NCBI GenBank assembly: GCA_003979345.1 | Contig: RYVZ01000051.1 | Location: 1-17,074 of the forward strand | From: Lachnospiraceae bacterium | GTDB lineage: Bacteria > Bacillota > Clostridia > Lachnospirales > Lachnospiraceae | Reading direction: 5' to 3' | DNA length: 17,074 nucleotides | Part shown: piece after piece, positions 1 to 7,400 of the stretch | Position numbering within the stretch: position 1 is the first letter of the stretch | Layout of the letters: the number at the start of each line of letters is the position of its first letter | Made by a program: the position numbers and the translations under genes | The notes under the pieces: generated by a model | Seen by the model: the letters and a program-made list of their open reading frames with translations, nothing else | Told to the model about the DNA's origin: nothing | Databases searched by the model: none

Positions 1-51
1 GAAACAATATTATTTTTGCCATTTGGCATTGATTACAGAAAATTTACATAA
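1..51 (+). CDS. 3' end of an upstream gene (partial, tentative)
   Basis: Frame 1 is open from the window edge and reads ETILFLPFGIDYRKFT before TAA at 49-51. The segment has the look of an ordinary protein C-terminus and is followed about 60 bases later by a strong intrinsic terminator, which fits the end of a transcription unit. Only 16 residues are visible, so the protein cannot be identified and the frame choice is not certain. Frame 2 stays open longer but would run straight through the terminator hairpin with an unnatural composition. Confidence 0.3.
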   Translation, partial: ETILFLPFGIDYRKFT

Positions 52-112
52 AGGAGATGTAGACCTATGGAGAAGTAAAAGCAGCACAGCGAACATGACT
101 GTCAGATTGCAC

Positions 113-152
113 AAAGAAAGGGGCGTTCCTTCCGGGGACGCTTCCTTTTTTT
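113..152 (+). terminator. Intrinsic terminator of the upstream unit
   Basis: A 13-bp stem with several G-T pairs (left arm 117-129, loop 130-134, right arm 135-147) runs into a T-tract at 146-152. The loop is TTCCG. This is a typical Rho-independent terminator for whatever gene enters from the left. It separates that gene from the accessory genes starting at 268. Confidence 0.8.
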
Positions 153-224
153 GCAGACGGAGCAACAGGACAAGGCGTTACGAGAATCGTGATATTGCCA
201 ATGGCGGAGCAGGGAGAGGGGGCG

Positions 225-230
225 TATAAT
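225..230 (+). promoter_or_regulatory. Possible -10 box upstream of the 183-residue ORF
   Basis: A perfect TATAAT lies 38 bases upstream of the start codon at 268. No good -35 box is found at 16-18 bases spacing (TTGCCA at 195-200 is too far, 24 bases). The start would be near 237. Confidence 0.25.
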
Positions 231-267
231 CAGAATATATCTCATATCTGATCGGAGTATTCTTATC

Positions 268-819
268 ATGCATCTCTATTTTTTCATAAGAAAGGTCTGC
301 TGTGTCAGGCGGCGGTTCTGCCGTGCGGATCTTTCATGCATATTTTTCACTTTATTATGCTGCGCGTGGATCGCGGCTGCGGGCTGCGGCTTTTGGACCG
401 TCTGGCAGCAGGCAGGCTGCGGCGTAGAGGAAATAAATGGCAGCGATACCGTGACCGCCCCCGCATTGCTGGTAAAACGGATTAAGGAAGGCGGCGGTTC
501 TGCTGTGGCTGATGTAAAAAAGGATCAGCAGGAGCTTTTGATGACCATTTATGATGAAAACGGCGCAAAGCGCCTGCTTTCCTCCAAACATCCTGCCTGT
601 CTTGTGGAGGGATTATATTTTGTGTTTCCGAATGATGCGCGTGACGGGGAACAGCGTACCAATAACGGCGTATGGACAAAAGCCGGACGGCAAATTTATG
701 TGCTTCCGCCTGGGGATGCGGGGGAGGTCCTTCGTGTGCAGTTTCGGGCAAGGACAAAGGATGGCATGATGTATTACAGCAGAACGTTTGTACTGACGTC
801 GGAAACCAGCAGATTTTGA
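268..819 (+). CDS. Predicted membrane-anchored or exported protein, function unknown
   Basis: This ORF encodes 183 residues with ATG at 268 and GGAG at 254-257, ten bases upstream. The N-terminus is basic (RKVCCVRRRFCR) and is followed by a hydrophobic stretch at about residues 23-42 (IFFTLLCCAWIAAAGCGF), as expected for a signal-anchor or a poorly cleaved signal peptide. The rest is hydrophilic and alternates in a beta-like way, for example GLYFVFPND, GRQIYVLPPGD and YYSRTFVL, so it would sit outside the membrane. I do not recognise a family. The gene stands alone between a terminator and a response-regulator fragment. It could be a real lineage-specific gene or a decaying one; base composition and the ribosome site favour a real gene, moderately. 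Confidence 0.5.
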   Translation: MHLYFFIRKVCCVRRRFCRADLSCIFFTLLCCAWIAAAGCGFWTVWQQAGCGVEEINGSDTVTAPALLVKRIKEGGGSAVADVKKDQQELLMTIYDENGAKRLLSSKHPACLVEGLYFVFPNDARDGEQRTNNGVWTKAGRQIYVLPPGDAGEVLRVQFRARTKDGMMYYSRTFVLTSETSRF

Positions 820-1006
820 ATGCTGATATTTCCGCAAGCCCTGCTGTAGCTGATATCTGTAAAATGCTCCGGCACATGGATTTTTTACTCAGATCCCATT
901 TATTTTGTTGCCGTTTTGATACTTTTTTTGAGGTAATTTGAATACGGAACAAATAATCTGATCCATCGGAGAAACGGATGGAAGATACGGAAAAGAGGAA
1001 AATATT

Positions 1007-1288
1007 TTGATATGCATTTTGATCGTAGAGGACGAAAAAGCAATCTCAAATCTGATTCGCATGAGTCTGGCAAAAGAGAATTATCATTGCACATGCGCCT
1101 TTGACGGAGCGGAAGCCGCGGAATTGCTGGAGAAAAACCGCTATGACCTGATCTTGTTGGATGTCATGCTTCCTGAAATTGACGGATTTGAGCTGATTGA
1201 ATATATACGACCGTTGGAGATAACGGTCATTTTTTTGACAGCCAAGGCATCGGTGCAGGACAGGGTAAGAGGTCTGCGTCTGGGATAA
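1007..1288 (+). pseudogene. Truncated OmpR-family response regulator (receiver domain only)
   Basis: The 93 residues form nearly a whole CheY-like receiver domain. Acidic pocket E8/D9 (ILIVEDE), phosphoacceptor D52 (LILLDVMLP), T78 and K80 (FLTAK) are all present. The start is TTG at 1007, with GAGGA at 995-999 seven bases upstream; the ATG at 1012 is out of frame. The frame stops right after GLRLG, where family members continue with GADDYVVKPF and a winged-helix DNA-binding domain. If one base is skipped at the stop, the next codons read K-N-D-H-V-V, resembling A-D-D-Y-V-V. That points to a frameshift followed by loss of the rest. The DNA-binding half and any sensor kinase are absent. It lies upstream of a VanY-like gene, a usual VanR/S target. 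It probably no longer regulates transcription, though a stand-alone receiver cannot be excluded. Confidence 0.75.
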
Positions 1289-1365
1289 GAATGATCACGT
1301 AGTCTCTTTTTATTAAAAAAGATGCTTTATTGATGGCACACAGATGATTTTTCAAAGAAACGCCT

Positions 1366-1374
1366 TGCTATAAT
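1366..1374 (+). promoter_or_regulatory. Extended -10 promoter upstream of the carboxypeptidase gene
   Basis: TGC followed by a perfect TATAAT (1369-1374) forms an extended -10 element, which can work with a poor -35. The -35 region (about 1346-1353) is only T-rich. The predicted start is near 1381, giving a leader of about 70 bases. That leader contains an imperfect G-rich/C-rich inverted repeat around 1388-1419. Confidence 0.5.
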
Positions 1375-1452
1375 GGTACCGCATATTCGGGGGAGAGGGA
1401 TTAAGAGCTGTTTCCCCGGCATGTACCAATATGATCAAAGCGAGGTGTTTTT

Positions 1453-1830
1453 ATGATGAATACTCAAAATGCGTCTGCACAGAGATATCGGTGCAGACAG
1501 CGCAGGCACAGGCAGAAAATGCTGCAAAAGATGTTGCAAAGGGTGATTGTGCGTATGGTTTTTCTGACGGTTTTTATGCTTGTGGGTGCTGCGGTAAAAG
1601 CCGTGCTGATGTCCGAATATCGTTCCGCGGACAAGCCGGTATCGGTGGTGCAGGCGGACGAACCGTTGGTACCGGTGTCACAGGCAGATGGGAGGCAGAC
1701 ATGGAAGCCGCAGACAGATGAAATGCAAAATGATCCCATGCAGGCGGGAGGCTCAGCTGTCGATCGGGAGGATTGGAAGCTGCTTTTAGTAAATCCGTGG
1801 AATCCGGTGCCGGAGGACTATTCCATTTGA
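1453..1830 (+). CDS. VanY-like D,D-carboxypeptidase, N-terminal membrane-anchor half
   Basis: This half has 125 residues. The start is ATG 1453 or 1456, with AGGTG at 1443-1447. It has a strongly basic N-terminus (RYRCRQRRHRQK), one membrane segment at about residues 32-52 (IVRMVFLTVFMLVGAAVKAVL), and a Gln/Asp/Pro-rich spacer. It ends in DWKLLLVNPWNPVPEDYSI, the entry strand of VanY catalytic domains (LLLVN..NP.P.DY). An in-frame TGA (1828-1830) then stops translation. The downstream catalytic half is in the same frame with one codon (ACG) between. The two parts therefore look like one ancestral gene broken by a single nonsense codon. Alone, this half would be an anchored peptide without enzymatic activity. 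Confidence 0.7.
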   Translation: MMNTQNASAQRYRCRQRRHRQKMLQKMLQRVIVRMVFLTVFMLVGAAVKAVLMSEYRSADKPVSVVQADEPLVPVSQADGRQTWKPQTDEMQNDPMQAGGSAVDREDWKLLLVNPWNPVPEDYSI

Positions 1831-1833
1831 ACG

Positions 1834-2346
1834 GTGGAGCTTCGAAACGGTTTTTGTATTGATGAACGGTGCTATTCCGATCTTCAGGAAATGATGGATG
1901 CCTGCCGTGCGGACGGGCTGTTTTCTGTAATCTGTTCCGCATACCGGACGCAGGAACGTCAGGAGGAGCTTTATTTTGAGGAAGCCGAACGCTGTCTGCC
2001 GCAAGGCTTGTCTTTTGAAGATGCACAACAGGAGGCTGGAAGAAGCGTGGCTGTTCCCGGAATCAGTGAACACCAGCTCGGTCTTGCGGTGGATATTGTC
2101 GATATGGATAACCGGCATTTGGATGAATCTCAGGAATGCACCGCGGTTCAACAGTGGCTGATCAATCACAGTTGTGAGTATGGATTCATCCTGCGCTATC
2201 CCAATGAAAAAAGCAGTATTACCGGCATCATTTATGAACCGTGGCATTACCGCTATGCGGGGCGGGAACATGCGGAACAAATACATCGTTTGGGCGTTTG
2301 TCTTGAAGAGTATTTAGATGAGCTGCAATCAGGAGAAGCCCGATAG
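1834..2346 (+). CDS. D-alanyl-D-alanine carboxypeptidase (VanY/M15B family), catalytic half
   Basis: The 170 residues from a GTG at 1834 cover the peptidase M15B domain. SAYRTQERQ (35-43) is the substrate-arginine motif. SEHQLGLAVD carries zinc ligands H80 and D87, and EPWH carries the base E135 and ligand H138. All catalytic residues are kept. Enzymes of this family remove the terminal D-Ala from peptidoglycan stem peptides outside the membrane. The exporting anchor is encoded in the same frame just upstream, behind a TGA. The nearest ribosome-site-like sequence (GGAGG 1812-1816) is 17 bases from the GTG, too far for good initiation. If made separately, the enzyme would stay in the cytoplasm, away from its substrate. 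It is therefore a recent pseudogene, a read-through gene, or a sequencing error. Confidence 0.8.
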   Translation: MELRNGFCIDERCYSDLQEMMDACRADGLFSVICSAYRTQERQEELYFEEAERCLPQGLSFEDAQQEAGRSVAVPGISEHQLGLAVDIVDMDNRHLDESQECTAVQQWLINHSCEYGFILRYPNEKSSITGIIYEPWHYRYAGREHAEQIHRLGVCLEEYLDELQSGEAR

Positions 2347-2370
2347 CAGGGACATACATGAAAGAAAAAG

Positions 2371-2408
2371 GAACTTTTTATTAAAGTTCATACATTTTGT
2401 GCTATAAT
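2371..2408 (+). promoter_or_regulatory. Extended -10 promoter with inverted repeat, for the small operon
   Basis: TGC plus a perfect TATAAT (2403-2408) forms an extended -10. TTAAAG at 2381-2386 is a weak -35 at 16 bases. The 7-bp inverted repeat GAACTTT/AAAGTTC (2371-2377 and 2383-2389) overlaps the -35. It could be a weak terminator for the preceding gene or an operator; the sequence cannot decide. Confidence 0.5.
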
Positions 2409-2442
2409 ATTTCATAGGAACAGCCCTTTCGGCAGGAACTTG

Positions 2443-2556
2443 ATGTATCACGATATTACCTTAAATATTCACTATTTAATACCGGGCACTTTGCAGGAGA
2501 AAATCGGTGAAGTATACGCTTCTATGCCATGTTGGGCGGGAGGAGAAGCATCATGA
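2443..2556 (+). CDS. Small ORF of 37 residues overlapping the next gene, unknown
   Basis: The ORF starts at ATG 2443, just after the promoter at 2403, with AGGAA at 2434-2438. It ends at TGA 2554-2556, inside the ATG-A of the following gene, a four-base overlap typical of translational coupling. The sequence begins MYHDITLNIHYLIPG and ends MPCWAGGEAS. It looks like normal coding sequence rather than random, and may be the surviving C-terminal piece of a larger gene or a genuine small protein. No family is recognised. Confidence 0.35.
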   Translation: MYHDITLNIHYLIPGTLQEKIGEVYASMPCWAGGEAS

Positions 2557-2759
2557 GTAAATATGCCCCGTTATGGGAGTATGTGCAGAAACGCGGAGAG
2601 CAGTCTTTTCTGCTGACGTTCGACGAAATACAGAGTATCGCGGGAATCCCGATCGACCATTCTTTTCTGAAATACAAGAAAGAGCTTGTGGAATATGGAT
2701 GGCAGGCTGGAAAAATTTCCATGAAAGAGGAGACGGTCATGTTTCATAAGATCGGATGA
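2553..2759 (+). CDS. Small conserved hypothetical protein (68 residues)
   Basis: The chosen start is ATG 2553 (MSKYAPLWEYV), nine bases after GGAGG at 2539-2543. The in-frame ATG at 2529 would place the ribosome site inside the coding sequence. The pattern KY.PLW.Y......LTF.EI....G.P.D.SF..YKKE resembles a small family often seen in Firmicutes as stand-alone proteins. From memory, it is close to those annotated as DUF7662; this was not checked. It has no membrane segment. The LTF-x-EI-xx-I-xG pattern suggests a compact helical domain, possibly nucleic-acid binding, but that is a guess. It is coupled by overlap to the small ORF before it and lies 46 bases ahead of the Nudix gene, so the three probably share one transcript. 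Confidence 0.7.
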   Translation: MSKYAPLWEYVQKRGEQSFLLTFDEIQSIAGIPIDHSFLKYKKELVEYGWQAGKISMKEETVMFHKIG

Positions 2760-2805
2760 AGGCAGATATTTCTGCTGATGCTGTCAATGATCAAAGGAGG
2801 ATGAC

Positions 2806-3294
2806 ATGATTTTCAAAGCGAAAAACGGAGCTTCGATCATAGAGCGGATAGAAGTGGACGAGTCAGAGGCATTGTGTCAATACCCCGCGATCGATCATGC
2901 CCTGATCATCGTAAAAATGGAAGACGATTACCTGTTGGGCTGGCATAAGTGGAGAGATGATTATGAGACGTTCGGAGGTCTGATGGACCGGGGAGAAAAT
3001 CTCAGAGAATGTATCAACAGAGAATGTGAGGAAGAGCTTGGAATCAAGGACATGGATTATGAATACCTTGGCGTTTTGCACACTTATATGCCGCCCGGCT
3101 ATTGGGTCAAAGAGTGGCATGAGGAATACGGCGGGATTTATGGCATAACGCTTCCGAAAACGATGCTTTCCGCGATCGAACAAAATCGTCTCGATCGGGA
3201 GGAAATTGGAGAGATTGCTTTTTACAGCGAACTAAAAAGACGCGGAGAAAAAATAGATGAGATCAACGAGGCGTTATTGGCGTTTTATCCTTAA
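2806..3294 (+). CDS. Nudix hydrolase
   Basis: This ORF encodes 162 residues, with ATG 2806 preceded by a strong AAAGGAGGATGAC. A complete Nudix box (G-x5-E-x7-R-E-U-x-E-E-x-G-U) is visible in GLMDRGENLRECINRECEEELGI, residues about 59-81. The preceding strands ALIIVKMEDDYLLGWHK and ETFGG are the usual lead-in. Nudix enzymes hydrolyse a nucleoside diphosphate linked to another group, with Mg2+ held by the REUxEE glutamates. The substrate cannot be read from the sequence. The length, WHKWRDDYETFGG and the downstream TYMPPGYWVKEWHEEYGG give no diagnostic substrate motif I recognise. The gene ends 41 bases before ispG in the same direction and may contribute read-through transcription to it. Confidence 0.85.
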   Translation: MIFKAKNGASIIERIEVDESEALCQYPAIDHALIIVKMEDDYLLGWHKWRDDYETFGGLMDRGENLRECINRECEEELGIKDMDYEYLGVLHTYMPPGYWVKEWHEEYGGIYGITLPKTMLSAIEQNRLDREEIGEIAFYSELKRRGEKIDEINEALLAFYP

Positions 3295-3335
3295 AGCAAA
3301 TCACCATGATATGATTAAGAGCGGGAGAATTCAAG

Positions 3336-4400
3336 ATGACGAAAAGAGAACAGACAAAAAAAATCCATATCGGGGATCGCGTGATCGGCGGCGGCAGTCC
3401 GGTCCTGATCCAGTCGATGACGAACACGCGGACTGAGGACGTTGGGGCGACCGTGCAGCAGATAGAGTGTCTTGCAGCAGCAGGCTGCGATATTGTCCGC
3501 TGTACGGTTCCGAACATGGAAGCGGCGAAGGCGGTTGCACAGATTAAAAAGCAGATCGGCATTCCGCTTGTGGCGGATATTCACTTTGATCATAAGATGG
3601 CAGTCGCGGCGATTGAGAACGGGGCGGACAAGATCCGCATCAATCCGGGAAATATCGGTTCTAAGGAAAACGTGAAGGCGGTCGTGGATGCGGCGAAAGA
3701 GCGGGGCATTCCAATCCGCGTCGGCGTCAACGGCGGCAGTTTAGAGCGCGAGATCGTTGCAAAATACGGTGGCGTGACACCGGAAGGGATCGTCGAGAGC
3801 GCGCTTGGTCAAGTGCACCTCATAGAAGAACTTGGTTATGACAATCTGGTTGTCAGCATTAAGTCGTCGGACGTGCTTTTTTCAATCAAAGCGCATGAAT
3901 TGATTGCGGAAAAAATCAATTATCCGCTGCATGTCGGCATCACCGAAGCGGGAACGCTGACGAGTGGCAACATCAAATCCGCGCTGGGCTTAGGCGTCAT
4001 TTTATATGAGGGCATCGGCGATACGGTCCGTGTTTCTTTAACGGGTGATCCCGTCGAGGAAGTAAGGAGCGCGAAGCTGATTTTGCGCAATATGGGGCTT
4101 TATACGGGCGGCATTGAAGTCGTATCCTGCCCGACCTGCGGCAGAACGAAGATCGATTTGATCGGGCTTGCCAATCAGGTTGAACAGATGGTGCAGGACA
4201 TTCCACTGAATATCAAAGTCGCCGTTATGGGCTGTGCGGTCAACGGTCCTGGGGAAGCGAAAGAGGCGGATATCGGCATTGCGGGCGGAGACGGCGAAGG
4301 GCTTTTGATCAAAAAGGGAGAGATTGTGAGAAAAGTGCCCGAAGACGAGTTGCTTTTCGCGCTAAGGGATGAACTGCTTCACTGGAACGAGGCAAAATAA
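3336..4400 (+). CDS. ispG: 4-hydroxy-3-methylbut-2-enyl-diphosphate synthase (flavodoxin type)
   Basis: IspG (GcpE) carries out the penultimate step of the MEP isoprenoid pathway: reductive ring opening of MEcPP to HMBPP by a [4Fe-4S] cluster. The protein has 354 residues, typical of the bacterial two-domain form. The TIM barrel starts with GGGSPVLIQSMTNT and includes VRCTVPNME, DIHFDH and KIRINPGNIG. The C-terminal cluster domain has C265-P-T-C268 and C300, and E307 in the MGCAVNGPGEAKEADIG signature is the fourth ligand. The start is ATG 3336, eight bases after GGGAG (3323-3327). PolC follows closely, as in many Clostridia. In those genomes dxr and rseP usually come just before ispG; here accessory genes and a Nudix gene take that place. 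Confidence 0.97.
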   Translation: MTKREQTKKIHIGDRVIGGGSPVLIQSMTNTRTEDVGATVQQIECLAAAGCDIVRCTVPNMEAAKAVAQIKKQIGIPLVADIHFDHKMAVAAIENGADKIRINPGNIGSKENVKAVVDAAKERGIPIRVGVNGGSLEREIVAKYGGVTPEGIVESALGQVHLIEELGYDNLVVSIKSSDVLFSIKAHELIAEKINYPLHVGITEAGTLTSGNIKSALGLGVILYEGIGDTVRVSLTGDPVEEVRSAKLILRNMGLYTGGIEVVSCPTCGRTKIDLIGLANQVEQMVQDIPLNIKVAVMGCAVNGPGEAKEADIGIAGGDGEGLLIKKGEIVRKVPEDELLFALRDELLHWNEAK

Positions 4401-4477
4401 TGTGAAGAATCTATATTTCATAAATGGAGTTTGAGTTTGCGGTGAATACTGCGGATGGAATCGGAATTGGGGATCAT

Positions 4478-7400
4478 ATGACAAAGAGCTTTTTTGAAGT
4501 ATTTCCTTCCTTAAAATTAAATCAATCAGTCAGCGCACGCTTTGAGCCGGTCTCAGTGGAGCGCGTCAGTACGACGCGGAGCAAGAACACGCTGCGCGTT
4601 TATCTGTATTCGGAGCGCCTGCTGCAAAAAGAAGACATCTTTTATGCCGAGCAGGAGATCAAAAAGCAGCTCTTTCCGCGTGCAGATATGCGCGTGCGCC
4701 TGCTGGAGCGCTATGTTCTCTCTGCGCAGTATGACTTAAAAAAGCTGATCGACGCATATTATGACAGTCTGTTATTAGAGCTGCGTGCTTATGACCATGT
4801 TCTGTTTTCCATGATGAAAAAAGCACGATTTACGTATCCGTCGGAGCATGAACTCGTCGTGGAAGTCGAGGATACCGTGCTCGCACGCGGAAAGGAGCAG
4901 GAGCTTCTGGGGATTATGGACCGCATTCTGCAAAACCGGTTTTCGATGCATGCGGAGGCGCGGATCGTTTATCGGGAAGCTGCGGCGGATAAACACAGGA
5001 AAGAAGACGAAGAACAGCTTCGCAGGAAGGTTATGGATATTGTGAGCCGTGCGGGAGCGGTTTCCGGCGTTTCTGCGGACGAAGCATATGCGGACGGCAC
5101 GGAGGGCAGTGGGAGTACGGATATGTCCAAGGGCATATCCGGGACAGAAAGTGTATTGCAGGGAGAAGCCGGAGCTGGCAGAGAGGCATTTTTGCAGGGA
5201 AGCGAGATTGGCAGAAATGCATCTTTGCAGAGAAGCGAAAACGGCAAAGGAACATCTTTGCAAGGAGACACAACCGGAAAAGAAGCATACATAGCGGGAA
5301 ACGCTGACGGCAGGGAAGGAGCGGCGGGACAGAATCAGCCGCAGAGCGCGGTCGGAGCAGGCACATTGCAAGGCCGCACCGAAAGCGCGGGAGTATCGCG
5401 AAGCGGCGCAGAAAGCGGAGGAACATCACGAAGCGGCGTGAAAAGCGCAGGGAATCCGTCAAACGGCGGACGCGCAGCGGCATATTCCGGCGGACGAAAA
5501 GATTTCGGAAAAGGCGCTTATTCCAAAGGAGGCTATGGAAGGGGGAGCAGAGGGTCGGATAACCCTGATGTGATCTGGGGACGTGATTTTGACGACGAGC
5601 CGATGCATCTTGACGAGATTCAGGGAGAGATGGAGGAAGTCGTTGTTTCCGGCATGCTCACAAGGGTCGATCCGCGTGCGATCAAGAACGAAAAGACCAT
5701 TCTGATCTTTGATATCACGGATTTTACCGATACGATCACGGTCAAAATGTTTTTCAAGAACGAGCAGTTCGAGGAGGTCAAAGATAAGGTCAAAGAGGGC
5801 GGATTTGTCAAGCTTAAAGGCATAACGCAGCTTGACCGGTTTGACGGCGAGCTCACGATCGGTTCGATTTACGGGATCAAAAAAAGCACGGACACGCGTA
5901 CGCCGCGTATGGATTACAGCGTGAGAAAGCGCGTCGAGCTTCACTGCCATACAAAAATGAGCGATATGGACGGGGTGTCCGATGTTGCCGATCTGTTAAA
6001 ATGTGCCGACCGGTGGGGCATGCGCGCGATGGCAGTCACCGACCACGGCGACGTGCAGGCGTTTCCGGAGGCAAACCATGCGCTTGATAAGCTTTCACCG
6101 GGGTTCAAGCCCATCTACGGCGTCGAGGGCTATCTGGTCGACGACTTAAAGCAGATTGTTACAAACTCGAAGGAATACTCTTTAGACGGCGCGTATGTGG
6201 TCTTTGATTTGGAGACGACGGGCTTTTCCCCGGTTGCGAACCGCATCATTGAGATCGGCGCGGTCCGGATCGAGAATGGGAAGATCACCGGGCGTTTTTC
6301 GAAATTTGTGAATCCCGACGTTCCGATTCCGTACGAGATCGAAAAACTGACGAACATTCATGACAGTATGGTCGTGAACGAGCCGATGATCGAACAGATC
6401 CTGCCGGAGTTTGTCGCGTTTTGCGAGGGGGCGGTATTGGTCGCCCACAATGCGGATTTTGATATGAGTTTTTTGAAGGAGAACTGCAGACGGCAAGGGT
6501 TTTCTACGGATTATACTTATCTGGATACGGTTGGGCTTTCGCGTGCGCTTTTGCCGGAATTAAATAAGTTTACGCTTGATACGGTCTGCAAAAAATTAAA
6601 CATTTCGCTGGAGGGACATCACCGTGCGGTCAACGATGCGGAGGCGACGGCGGAGATGTTCTTGAAGCTGCTTGTGATGTGTAAAGATCAGGGTGTGAAT
6701 GATCTGTCCAAAGTGAACGCGCTTGGGGCGTCGAGAGTGGAGGCAGTCAGAAAGATGCATGCGTATCATGTCGTTGTTCTTGCCAAAAACGATACCGGAC
6801 GCATCAATCTGTATAAACTAATTTCGGAGTCGCATCTGAATTATTTCAGCCGCCGCCCAAAGATGCCGAAAAGCCTTTTGATGAAATACCGCGAGGGGCT
6901 GATCATCGGAAGTGCGTGTGAGGCGGGCGAGTTGTTCCGCGCGATCGTGGATGAGAAGTCGGAGGAGGATATCAGCAGGATCGTGCGGTTTTATGATTAT
7001 CTGGAAGTGCAGCCGATCGGCAATAACCGTTATATGATCCGCGACGAGAAGCATTCTAATGTAAACAGTGATGAGGATCTGATCTCATTCAATAAAAAAG
7101 TCATTGCGCTCGGGGAGCAGTTTCAAAAGCCCGTCGTTGCGACCTGCGACGTCCATTTCTTAAACCCTGAGGACGAGATCTACCGCCGTATCCTGATGGC
7201 TGGACAGGGATTTCCGGACGCGGACGAGCAGGCGCCGCTCTATCTACGCACGACAGAAGAAATGCTTGCGGAATTTTCGTATCTGCCGCCAGAAAAGGCG
7301 GAGGAGATCGTCATCACCAATCCGAATCTGATCGCAGATATGTGTGATTTTATCTCTCCCGTGCGTCCTGATAAATGTCCTCCTGTCATAGAGAACAGCG

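Noticed and set aside
16..29. Short inverted repeat TGCC-ATTT-GGCA near the left edge
   Set aside because: It is a four-base stem only and lies inside the probable end of an upstream gene.
23..229. Open frame of 68 residues starting at TTG 23
   Set aside because: It reads straight through the terminator hairpin and T-tract, has an unnatural composition (RRSNRTRRYENRD, GGAGRGGV) and lacks a ribosome site at its start.
1431..1721. Open frame of 96 residues overlapping the VanY anchor half
   Set aside because: It is in a different frame from the recognisable VanY sequence and has a skewed Ala/Gly/Cys composition; it is a shadow.
1828..1830. Selenocysteine at the VanY TGA
   Set aside because: No M15B peptidase is known to me with selenocysteine at this non-catalytic surface position, and no obvious SECIS-like hairpin follows directly. 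A nonsense mutation is simpler.
3307..3315. Extended -10 (TGATATGAT) just before ispG
   Set aside because: There is no -35, and the predicted start would fall at the ribosome-binding site, leaving almost no leader. It is probably chance.
4424..4477. Longer PolC start giving 18 extra residues
   Set aside because: The family N-terminus begins at MTKSFFEVFP, the upstream ATG has no good ribosome site, and GGGGA precedes the 4478 ATG. It remains possible.
5141..5470. CRISPR-like array
   Set aside because: The repeats are in coding phase without unique spacers of constant length; they are tandem protein repeats.
4775..5483. Long - strand frames opposite the PolC linker
   Set aside because: They are shadows of the repetitive Gly/Ser region, rich in Cys, Arg and Leu, and have no family features.
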